A stretch of DNA of 64,000 nucleotides, from positions 124,001 to 188,000 of the forward strand of contig NZ_FNVS01000006.1 of NCBI RefSeq assembly GCF_900108035.1. The letters run 5' to 3'. The DNA comes from Parabacteroides chinchillae (lineage in GTDB: Bacteria > Bacteroidota > Bacteroidia > Bacteroidales > Tannerellaceae). The position numbers and the translations under genes were made by a program. Shown here one piece after another: positions 54,514 to 62,355 of the stretch; position 1 is the stretch's first letter; the number at the start of each line of letters is the position of its first letter. Below the pieces are notes generated by a model. It was not told the origin of the DNA, did not search any database, and was given only the letters and a program-made list of their open reading frames with translations.

Positions 54514-55320
54514 TCACCATGTTATGACCTTATCAACAATCTCTTGTTGTTCGGCACTGCTACGCCTCAAATAAATACGAGTTGTTTCAATACTTTCATG
54601 TCCCATCAGGTCAGCAAGTAGAGAAATATCGTTGAACTTCTCCAAGAAATTTTTAGCAAAGCGATGACGGAATGAATGGGGGTAAACCACTTTCTCATTC
54701 AATCCGTATTTGGCTGCGTAGTTTTTCAACTGTTGCGCAATCCCTCTTGTAGTGATACGCTCACCAAAGCGATTAAGAAAAAGATAGCCGGTGGTACGAT
54801 TGACTTTGCTAAGCCATTCTGTGGCTTCCTTGCGCAAGGACTTCGGAATGTAAATACGACGTATTTTGCCACCTTTGGTGTAGATGTCAAAATAACCCAT
54901 CTGCACGTGTTCAGCCTTCATTTGGATTAGTTCACTGACTCTTGCTCCTGTTGCTGCGAGGAAACGAACTACGAAATACCATTCTTGGTTTTCCTCCTTT
55001 TTTAGTTTGTTTTTTAGAAAAGCGTAGTCGGCATTACTGATTACATTTTCCAAGTAACTCCGCTGCTGCACTTTGACGGATTTTAATCTCAAACGAGATT
55101 TTCCCATGCTATCAAGATACTTGTTCATTGCCTGAATACGAAGATTCACTGTCTTAGGCTTGAATTTCTCAATGAGATAGGTTTTATACACAAGCAAATT
55201 GCGCTTGTTCAATTCTTTGTGCCGGGAATAATACTCTTTTACGGCATAGAGATAAGCTGCAATTGTGTTCTCCGCCATATTCCCTTGACGAAGATACGTT
55301 TCAAAATTTTCAATGTTCAT
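54514..55320 (-). CDS. Tyrosine recombinase, candidate hsdS invertase
   Basis: The 268-residue form starts MNIENFETYLRQGNMAENT (the frame extends to 55356). It has the SAM-like fold and catalytic Arg in AATGARVSELIQ, HxxR in PHSFRHRFAKNF and Tyr in MGHESIETTRIYLRRS, like XerC/D-type inversion recombinases of Bacteroidales. It lies 68 bp from the first inverted repeat of the hsdS locus, the typical place for the enzyme that shuffles hsdS. Confidence 0.88.
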   Translation of the reverse strand: MNIENFETYLRQGNMAENTIAAYLYAVKEYYSRHKELNKRNLLVYKTYLIEKFKPKTVNLRIQAMNKYLDSMGKSRLRLKSVKVQQRSYLENVISNADYAFLKNKLKKEENQEWYFVVRFLAATGARVSELIQMKAEHVQMGYFDIYTKGGKIRRIYIPKSLRKEATEWLSKVNRTTGYLFLNRFGERITTRGIAQQLKNYAAKYGLNEKVVYPHSFRHRFAKNFLEKFNDISLLADLMGHESIETTRIYLRRSSAEQQEIVDKVITW

Positions 55321-55387
55321 GTCAGATACATTATTAGTTAAACAATTCGTTATCATAATAATGTATGGTATTGCCTAATTCATTGAG

Positions 55388-55406
55388 TTCCTATTATGAG
55401 AAGTTT
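55388..55406. repeat. Inverted repeat A, left copy
   Basis: TTCCTATTATGAGAAGTTT is the exact complement of 58616-58634. It lies just before TRD1' in the silent cassette. Inversion between the copies would swap TRD1. Confidence 0.85.
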
Positions 55407-56189
55407 ATCGCTACAGGAGAGGTAAAATGCATTGATGAGGAGATTCCGTTTGAGATTCCGCAGGGGTGGGAATGGGAAAGAATTGGCAATATTTTTGAAA
55501 CAACAAGTGGTTCTACGCCATTAAGTAGGAATCCAGATTATTATAAAAATGGCAATATCAATTGGGTACGTACAACAGACTTGAACAATGGAATTTTGAA
55601 CAAAACCGAAATACAAATAACCTCGAAAGCAGTTATCGACTACAACCTTTCTATTTTACCCCAAACCTCAGTGTGTGTTGCAATGTACGGTGGTGCTGGG
55701 ACAATAGGCAAACACTGTATCTTGCATTTTGATACAACTATAAATCAATCTGTATGTGCCATCCAGCCTAATGGATTTTGTAATATGGATTACATCCATA
55801 CTTTTATTGAATATCAAAGACCATTTTGGATGGATTTTGCAGCAGGTTCAAGAAAAGATCCCAACATAAATCAACTCATTATTAAGCACTGCTTGTTACC
55901 TATTCCACCACAAGAAGAACAACTACGCATTGTTATAAAATTAAATCAATTATACCCATATATTTATCAATATGGAAATAGTCAAAATAGACTCAACCAA
56001 ATAAATAAAGAAATATGGCATAGTTTAAAAAAGTCAATTCTTCAAGAAGCTATTCAAGGCAAGTTAGTTCCACAAATAGCAGAAGAAGGAACAGCCCAAG
56101 AATTACTTGAACAGATACAGCAGGAGAAACAGAAACTTGTTAAAGAAGGCAAATTGAAAAAGGCTGCACTTAACGATAGCATCATCTAT

Positions 56190-56211
56190 AAAGGTGATGA
56201 TAACAAGTATT
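56190..56211. repeat. Inverted repeat B, left copy
   Basis: A 22-bp stretch (AAAGGTGATGATAACAAGTA plus TT) exactly complementary to 57820-57841. It precedes TRD2' and would swap TRD2. Confidence 0.85.
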
Positions 56212-56766
56212 GGGAGAAGAATGGTAAAATTGAAAAAGATATTACTAATGAGATTCCGTTTGAAATACCCGATTCTTGGTGTTGGATAAGGCTAAATAAT
56301 CTCTGTAATATCACAAATGGCTTTACCCCATTAAGAACAGAACTTAAATTCTGGAAAAATGGTAACATTAATTGGTTTACAGTTGAAGATATTCGTAAAC
56401 AAGGGGAATATATTTATGAAACAACTAAAAAAATCACGGAATTAGCAGTCAATAAGGATAGAATTGTAAGAGCTGGAAGTGTATTGTTATGTTGCACCGC
56501 TTCTGTTGGTCAATGCGCCATGACTATGATTCCTACCACAACAAATCAGCAATTTAATGCTTTAACTGTTAAAGAAGAGTATCGTTGTATTGTCAACGAT
56601 GAGTTTTTGTTTTTATTTGCGAAAACATTGGAACCAATACTACATGATTTAGCAGGAAAAACGACCTTTGAATTCATATCAGTAAAAAAAGTTGGGAACA
56701 TCCTTATCCCAATTCCACCAGTTTTAGAACAACATAGGATATGCAAAGTAGCCAATAAAGCAATAG

Positions 56767-56779
56767 CAAGTATTATGAG
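56767..56779. repeat. Inverted repeat C, left copy
   Basis: CAAGTATTATGAG is the exact complement of 57815-57827 in the active hsdS. TATTATGAG is shared with repeat A and may be the recombinase core. Confidence 0.65.
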
Positions 56780-57343
56780 CAGATAGGGAATACAAGTCGC
56801 TGTATTGATGAGGAAGTTCCTTTTAATATACCTAGTACTTGGATATGGACAAGACTTTCTTGTATCGCAAACGTATATACTGGTAATAGCATTAGTGAAG
56901 CCGAAAAGAAGTCGAAGTTCACTAATGTAAAAGGGCGCTATTATATTGGGACTAAGGATGTTGATTTAAAAAATCGGATTACATACAATAATGGGGTTGC
57001 GATTCCCGAACAGCATGAATCAGCTTTTAGGATTGCTCCTAAAAGTTCGGTGTTGATGTGTATTGAAGGTGGAAGCGCTGGAAAAAAAATTGCTGTATTA
57101 AATCAGGATGTATGTTTTGGTAATAAACTATGCTGCTTTGCAGCATATACAGAAATAAGCAAATATGTATACTACTATCTGCAATCTCCAATATTCTTAG
57201 ATATGTTTAATCAATATAAGACAGGCATCATAGGTGGTGTAAGTATTGCAAAAGTAAAAGAAATATTGTTACCATTACCTCCACTGCAAGAACAGCAACG
57301 CATTGTTGCCCAAATAGAAAAACTATTTGAGCAACTGAAATAA
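56771..57343 (+). pseudogene. hsdS: Third silent hsdS cassette (TRD2'')
   Basis: A 190-codon frame with no start, reading YYEQIGNTSRCIDEEVPFNIPSTWIWTRLSCIANVYTGNSISEA and ending PLPPLQEQQRIVAQIEKLFEQLK. It overlaps the end of the previous cassette in another frame. It is a stand-alone alternative second recognition domain. Its last 21 bp also encode the end of the active HsdS on the other strand. Confidence 0.8.
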
Positions 57344-58825
57344 TTCGTCAATGCGTTGAGTTATCCTTTTCTGTTCTGCTAAAGGTGGAATACCAATAGG
57401 CAGATTGTAGAATAACTCTTTATTGAGGTGCGGAATAGCCGCACCTCTTTTTGAATTCCTTAGCTCCGATTTATAGAACAAAATGAAAGCCAATACATAA
57501 GGCTTCCACATGACAGAAGAAAGCCATAGTTGTTTGAATGTACTCCCCATATACCCATCATCTGGAGCAGAGAATACTTCACCTGAATTTTCACCGTCCA
57601 CCAAAATGATACTATCGCCAGCTAACACAAATCGACCTTTCTCAATGATGGTCGCAGATGATTTGCCACGTAGATATTTAGCATTCAGACAAACCTCTTT
57701 TCCAAGTTTCTTTTCTCCATCCGTTAGTTGGCATATATCCTTCAATCGTAAGACAGTCCAATTATTTGGGTACTCAAAAAGTAACTCAATTTCAATCAGT
57801 TTTCCGTTTATCGTCTCATAATACTTGTTATCATCACCTTTGAAGATTATAGAATCGGTTAAGGCAGACTTCTTTAGTTTACCGTCTTTGACAAGTTGCA
57901 ATTTCTCTTGCCGTATTTTTTCGAGTAATTCTTGTGCTGTACCTTCGTCTGCAATCTGTGGAACAAGTTTTCCCTGTATTGCCTCTTGGAGAATAGACTT
58001 CTTTAGCTTATCATTGATTGAAATATTCAACTCTTCCAAGCAGTCCTGTACTTCGCTATATTTTTTTATAAGTGGCAAGAGTTCTTCTAATTTGGCAACA
58101 ATCCTCTTTTGTTCGGGAAGAGGGGGAAACGGTAATAATAATCCTTTTAAGCGATTCGCTGAAAGTCCAGGCATTGCAGTTCCTACTGAAGCTAAGTTAT
58201 TGCTTTCTTTTAATAGGTAGATAAAGTGATATACATATTCGCAAATGCCATTTACACATGGACGTAATCTATGGACATGATTTTGAAGACAAATATCATA
58301 ATCATAGTTCCAAATTGCAGAACGACCGTAACCTGCACCACCTTCACAAACAAGCAAATCGCCTTTTGTAGCAGAACACGTTTTTATTTCTTCCTCTGTA
58401 AAATTCATAACTTTTACATTGTCAAGAATGAAATTTCCCCAATATAGATTGGATGTTGTAATAAATTTCTGTGGTGTTCCGCCATTCTTATTACTACCAC
58501 TTTGCTGCTTTCCACTTGTATGATTGAAGATGTTGCCAATGCGTGTCCATTCCCACCCATTTGGAATCTCAAACGGAATCTCGTCATCAATGCACTTCAC
58601 CTCTCCCGTAGCAAGAAACTTCTCATAATAGGAATTATCGTCACCACGGTAAATGATAGATTCGTTTTTGTCTTTTTTGATTTTCTTTTCCTTGACCAGT
58701 CGGGCTTTTTTAGCTCTGATACGTTCAAGAAGTACCGATGCCGGTTCGTCATTAGGGTCTTGCGGTACAAGTTTCCCCTGTATCGCCCACTGGAGTATGC
58801 TGTTTTTTAATTGCTTACCGTTCAT
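57323..58825 (-). CDS. hsdS: Type I restriction specificity subunit, expressed copy
   Basis: A 500-residue full-length HsdS: N-terminal conserved region (NSILQWAIQGKLVPQDPNDEPASVLLERI), TRD1 (about 70-245), central helices (LKKSILQEAIQGKLVPQIADEGTAQELLEKI), TRD2 (about 330-480) and terminal helices (PPLAEQKRITQRIDELFQLL). It reads the bipartite DNA target for HsdM and HsdR. It is oriented with hsdR and hsdM. Confidence 0.93.
   Translation of the reverse strand: MNGKQLKNSILQWAIQGKLVPQDPNDEPASVLLERIRAKKARLVKEKKIKKDKNESIIYRGDDNSYYEKFLATGEVKCIDDEIPFEIPNGWEWTRIGNIFNHTSGKQQSGSNKNGGTPQKFITTSNLYWGNFILDNVKVMNFTEEEIKTCSATKGDLLVCEGGAGYGRSAIWNYDYDICLQNHVHRLRPCVNGICEYVYHFIYLLKESNNLASVGTAMPGLSANRLKGLLLPFPPLPEQKRIVAKLEELLPLIKKYSEVQDCLEELNISINDKLKKSILQEAIQGKLVPQIADEGTAQELLEKIRQEKLQLVKDGKLKKSALTDSIIFKGDDNKYYETINGKLIEIELLFEYPNNWTVLRLKDICQLTDGEKKLGKEVCLNAKYLRGKSSATIIEKGRFVLAGDSIILVDGENSGEVFSAPDDGYMGSTFKQLWLSSVMWKPYVLAFILFYKSELRNSKRGAAIPHLNKELFYNLPIGIPPLAEQKRITQRIDELFQLLK
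57820..57841. repeat. Inverted repeat B, right copy (with repeat C at 57815-57827)
   Basis: Exact complement of 56190-56211, at the start of TRD2 of the active hsdS. The overlapping CTCATAATACTTG (57815-57827) pairs with the third cassette. Confidence 0.85.
58616..58634. repeat. Inverted repeat A, right copy
   Basis: Exact 19-bp complement of 55388-55406, at the start of TRD1 of the active hsdS. Flanking sequence on the TRD side remains about 85-90 percent similar for some 50 bp. Confidence 0.85.
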
Positions 58826-58840
58826 TTTATTCTAATTGAC

Positions 58841-59338
58841 TTAGAAGTTTTCGTCTTTTTGTTTTTCCTTCAGATAGAACTGATATAACTTTTTTCCTAT
58901 CTTGTCTTTTTTGAAGATACGTTCATGATTCATAGGTGTCATAGACAACCGAATTTTTGCCACACCTTCATTCAAGATTTCAAACTGCTGTGGAGTAATT
59001 CTGAATTGAGCAGTAGAACTTATTTCTGTGACGGGGATTACAATATTTCCACTTATAACACCAGCAGATTGACTTCCATTCCCAATCACAGTTCCTCTTA
59101 ATTCAAGATATTTACCTGTGAATGTCCGAATTTTCATAGTTGGTTCAGCGAGAAAATTCATTCTGTCTGAACGCACTGTAGCTACTATCGAATAAATGGT
59201 GTCTTGCTTAGCTACACTGTACTTCATATTGCAACCTTCGGCTGCAAGTGCTTTATAAGTATAACCTACTGTTTGTGCTTTAGCGTTGAGTCCTAAAATA
59301 ATACAAAACAGTAATAATATAATTTTTATAGTTTTCAT
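58841..59338 (-). CDS. Secreted hypothetical protein within the restriction locus
   Basis: A 165-residue protein with a clear signal peptide (MKTIKIILLLFCIILGLNAKAQ). The mature part is beta-rich (YTYKALAAEGCNMKYSVAKQDTIYSIVATVRSDRMNFLAEPTMKIRTF) and has a basic tail. No family is recognised. A secreted protein between a Doc gene (2 bp away) and hsdS (15 bp) is odd; it may ride in the operon as phage-defence accessory or be an unrelated insert. Confidence 0.7.
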   Translation of the reverse strand: MKTIKIILLLFCIILGLNAKAQTVGYTYKALAAEGCNMKYSVAKQDTIYSIVATVRSDRMNFLAEPTMKIRTFTGKYLELRGTVIGNGSQSAGVISGNIVIPVTEISSTAQFRITPQQFEILNEGVAKIRLSMTPMNHERIFKKDKIGKKLYQFYLKEKQKDENF

Positions 59339-59340
59339 AT

Positions 59341-59820
59341 TTAATCTTGTTCGTAATCTTCGCCTTGTATTCCTAATTCGCCCTTACTCATGGCATTGGC
59401 AATATCTATTTTCAGTTCCTCGTCATAGTCTTTACTTGTCAAAAAGCTATTGACGATACGCAGCAACAAATCTTGGTCGATATTCGATGCTGCCACATGG
59501 TAAATGATAGATTCCAATGTACGCATACAGATGCAAGCGTGCCAGTAGTAGTTATTCTTGTGTAAGAAGTATGCGCCTAAAGTCAATGCAATACGCTTAT
59601 TCCCATCATTGAAGAAATGCCCGGAACAGAATCTATACATCAGATAGGTTAGTTTGTCGGCAAAGGTTGGATAGTATAAATCATTTTGCACAAAATCCAA
59701 TGTTGCACGAATACCACCTTCATCACGCACTCCTTCAAAACCACCATCGCTGGCATCAATCATTTTGCCATAGATGTTTAAGGCTTCATCGTAATCTATG
59801 TAAATAATTTTCTTACTCAT
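59341..59820 (-). CDS. Doc/Fic-family protein (death-on-curing type)
   Basis: A 159-residue protein with the Fic motif HFFNDGNKRIAL (about 67-78), the HxFxxGNKR form of the Doc branch, which can phosphorylate or AMPylate targets. GGFEGVRDEGGIRATLDF is the typical Doc N-terminus. It overlaps the upstream DNA-binding gene by 8 bp, as toxin and antitoxin genes often do. Confidence 0.85.
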   Translation of the reverse strand: MSKKIIYIDYDEALNIYGKMIDASDGGFEGVRDEGGIRATLDFVQNDLYYPTFADKLTYLMYRFCSGHFFNDGNKRIALTLGAYFLHKNNYYWHACICMRTLESIIYHVAASNIDQDLLLRIVNSFLTSKDYDEELKIDIANAMSKGELGIQGEDYEQD

Positions 59821-60829
59821 CTTCTGCCTGCTTTAAGCGTTTAAGCACATCTTTGTTATCAGCTAAGATACGGTCAAAATCAATAGACTGGTCACCGATG
59901 AATCGTTCAAACTCTTCAGGAGTAACAGCTTGCAGGTAATCTGCTATATTACCATGATACGCATCCCGGAAACTGAAATCCCTTGAAGCCATTTTGGTTC
60001 TGGCATCATTCAGATAAGGTTTCTGCATAGGGTGTTCGGCAAGTTCGTTTACAATATGTTCCACTTCGTCAACGGTAAGCAACCTTCCACCATTTTCTTT
60101 GAATCGTTCACTGATTGCTGCACCCACTCCGTTTTCAAAAGAGGATATAACCAATAGAACTTCTGAATACAGCGTGTGCCGAACATTGTCTTTTGAATCC
60201 AACTTCAATACTTCCCGATACTCTTTGGCATTCTCTTTAAAAACAGCCTTATAGATAAAATCCGTAATCTGAGAATACTTGTATGTATGATGCCCATCGA
60301 CATATTGATTGATGGCAGAGGTAAGATTTTTCCGATAGTTTTCTTCTGTGATTGCAGCAGGAAGATAATGCACATCCCTGCGATTAATATATTTAGTTCC
60401 TCCTCCGGTCTTTTCGTTGATGGTGGTAATCACAAAATCCAATATAAGACTACGGACTTTTTTAGCTTTCTCACTCTCTGTAAGCAACATACCCATGTCT
60501 AAGAATGAACGGAAGTTAAACAATCCGAGCTGTGTCGTTTTGCTCCCGACATTTATGACGGGAGCAAATTGCAACTTCAACTCTTTCAGGTGTTTACCCT
60601 TACATAAAATATATCCGTTAGCCGATAATTCATCGGAATGTTTTTCCAAGTAGCGTTCTATGGTTCGTTCCTCTACTTCGTAGAAATCGGCAACCATTTT
60701 TTTTGTAAAGCGATACTCTCCCTCAAAGAGCATTCCTTCAATGTCAAGATGCTCCTGTACTTTACTAACCGCAAAACGATTGTTGAGTACATTCTGCCTT
60801 TCTATGTTTGAGATTGTTAAATCTTTCAT
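59813..60829 (-). CDS. DNA-binding protein (RhuM/antirepressor-like), possible Doc partner
   Basis: A 338-residue protein. Residues about 35-75 (YRFTKKMVADFYEVEERTIERYLEKHSDELSANGY) look like an HTH; LFNFRSFLDMGMLLTESEKAKKVRSLILDFV resembles the KilA/RhuM-type region, and a helical C-terminus follows. Such proteins occur in Bacteroidales type I restriction loci beside Fic/Doc genes. It may act as antitoxin or regulator; this is inference. Confidence 0.7.
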   Translation of the reverse strand: MKDLTISNIERQNVLNNRFAVSKVQEHLDIEGMLFEGEYRFTKKMVADFYEVEERTIERYLEKHSDELSANGYILCKGKHLKELKLQFAPVINVGSKTTQLGLFNFRSFLDMGMLLTESEKAKKVRSLILDFVITTINEKTGGGTKYINRRDVHYLPAAITEENYRKNLTSAINQYVDGHHTYKYSQITDFIYKAVFKENAKEYREVLKLDSKDNVRHTLYSEVLLVISSFENGVGAAISERFKENGGRLLTVDEVEHIVNELAEHPMQKPYLNDARTKMASRDFSFRDAYHGNIADYLQAVTPEEFERFIGDQSIDFDRILADNKDVLKRLKQAEDE

Positions 60830-60844
60830 ATCACTTCACAATTA

Positions 60845-62353
60845 TCAGTTGCACGATTTTATATCTATACCGAGAATCTTTTGAATCTCAGAAAGCGTTT
60901 TGTCTATTTCATGGTCGAGTGCAGCACGTTTCTCAAAATACTGTTTGAGCAGTTCTGCCGGAGGGAGTATTTCTTCTTCCTCTTTCGGAAATTTACATTG
61001 ATCGAAGTTACAATCCAAATCTATCAGCTGTTGGGCTGTAAACACACGGCTTTTTTCTCCCACTTCGTCATTGATGATTTCTTTTCGATCTTTCCACCAT
61101 TCTTGAATAGGCAGCGTGTGTTCCACCTTCATAGGTTTGGTTTTAGAGAAGTGTTTATACCCTTCCGGCATATCCAAACGATAGAACCATGTCTCTTTGG
61201 TCTTGAACCCTTCTTCGCAGCCATCGGCTGCCTCATTATTAAAGAAAAGAATATTGGTTGCAATAGAGGTATATGGAGAGAATATAGAACCCGGCAAACG
61301 GATGATAGTATGCAAATTGAACTTGCGGAGTAGATTCTCTTTTAATGCGAGTTTAGCTCCGTCCGTACCAAACAAGAAGCCATCAGGGATAATCACACCG
61401 CATCGACCACCAACTTTAAGGCGGTACATGATAAGTGCGATGAACAAATCCGCAGTTTCACTTGAACGATATTGCACCGGGAAGTTGCTTTTTATGCTAT
61501 CTTCCGTGCTACCGCCATACGGAGGATTCATGCCGATAACATCCACCTTGTCGCTTTCCTTGAAATCAGTGATATTTGTTCCAAGCGAATCACAATTTGC
61601 AATGTTGGGAGCCTCTATATCATGGAGCAATAAATTTGTAATACTCAACAAATACGGCAATGGTTTCCACTCTTGCCCCACAACGGCATTTTGCAGCTTT
61701 TCTCCATCTTCGGCAGAATGAACATTTTTAGCCATATAGTTAAGAGCAGAGGTAAGAAAACCTCCTGTGCCGCTGGTGAAGTCACCAAAGGTCTCGCCCA
61801 ATTTCGGGTCAAGCATCATCACAATAAAATCGGTCAATGCTCGTGGGGTATAAAACTCACCGGCATTTCCCGCTGATTGTAGGTCTTTCAAGATACCTTC
61901 GTAAATATCTCCGAATGTGTGACGGTCGTCTGCATCGTCAAATTCAATTTCGTTTACAATATTGACTACTTGGCGCAGAAGCGTTCCATTCTTCATATAC
62001 TGGTTCAAGTCAGCAAATGTTTCCTGAACAATACTTTTGGCTCTTGGTGTATTGGCATCTATCGGAAGATTTTTCAAGGCAGGAAACAATTTCTCGTTGA
62101 CGAAAGAGAGCAATGCTTCTCCTGTCAACGCTTCGCCGTCTTTCTCGTCTACTGCCCAATTGCGCCAACGCAAATCTTCAGGGATGATAGACTTATAGTT
62201 CTCATCTTTGTATTCCCATGTCTCTTCCTGAGTATCATAGACTTTCAAGAAGAACATCCAAGTCATTTGCTCTATTCGCTGTGCGTCACCATTGATACCT
62301 GCATCTTGACGCATGATATTTTGGATTCGCTTTATGATGTTGTTTACTGCCAT
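60845..62353 (-). CDS. hsdM: Type I restriction-modification DNA methyltransferase
   Basis: A 502-residue N6-adenine methyltransferase. The helical N-terminal domain covers about 1-155; the SAM motif is DFTSGTGGFL (191-200, a variant of DPACGTGGF) and the catalytic motif NPPYGG is at 276-281. It modifies the HsdS-defined site and also forms the restriction core. It lies 2 bp after hsdR. Confidence 0.95.
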   Translation of the reverse strand: MAVNNIIKRIQNIMRQDAGINGDAQRIEQMTWMFFLKVYDTQEETWEYKDENYKSIIPEDLRWRNWAVDEKDGEALTGEALLSFVNEKLFPALKNLPIDANTPRAKSIVQETFADLNQYMKNGTLLRQVVNIVNEIEFDDADDRHTFGDIYEGILKDLQSAGNAGEFYTPRALTDFIVMMLDPKLGETFGDFTSGTGGFLTSALNYMAKNVHSAEDGEKLQNAVVGQEWKPLPYLLSITNLLLHDIEAPNIANCDSLGTNITDFKESDKVDVIGMNPPYGGSTEDSIKSNFPVQYRSSETADLFIALIMYRLKVGGRCGVIIPDGFLFGTDGAKLALKENLLRKFNLHTIIRLPGSIFSPYTSIATNILFFNNEAADGCEEGFKTKETWFYRLDMPEGYKHFSKTKPMKVEHTLPIQEWWKDRKEIINDEVGEKSRVFTAQQLIDLDCNFDQCKFPKEEEEILPPAELLKQYFEKRAALDHEIDKTLSEIQKILGIDIKSCN

Positions 62354-62355
62354 TT

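Larger units (their letters stand above)
55365..56786 (+). pseudogene. hsdS: Silent hsdS cassette with two target-recognition domains
   Basis: A 473-residue frame that lacks the conserved N-terminus of active HsdS and has only a chance start. TRD1' follows SYYEKFIATGEVKCIDEEIPFEIPQGWEWERIGNIFETTSG; the central conserved helices are LKKSILQEAIQGKLVPQIAEEGTAQELLEQI; TRD2' follows GDDNKYWEKNGK. It faces opposite to the active gene at 57323-58825, with inverted repeats at its boundaries. It should be a store of alternative specificity. Confidence 0.85.
55388..58634. other. Invertible hsdS region (shufflon-like)
   Basis: Two silent cassettes on the plus strand face the active hsdS on the minus strand, with three pairs of inverted repeats at the domain boundaries and a tyrosine recombinase gene next door. 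Independent inversion of the TRD1 and TRD2 parts could give at least six HsdS versions (two TRD1 by three TRD2). Confidence 0.8.

Noticed and set aside
57050-57343. Stand-alone 97-residue gene
   Set aside because: The same frame is open back to 56771 and is clearly a whole TRD cassette; the internal Met is not a start.
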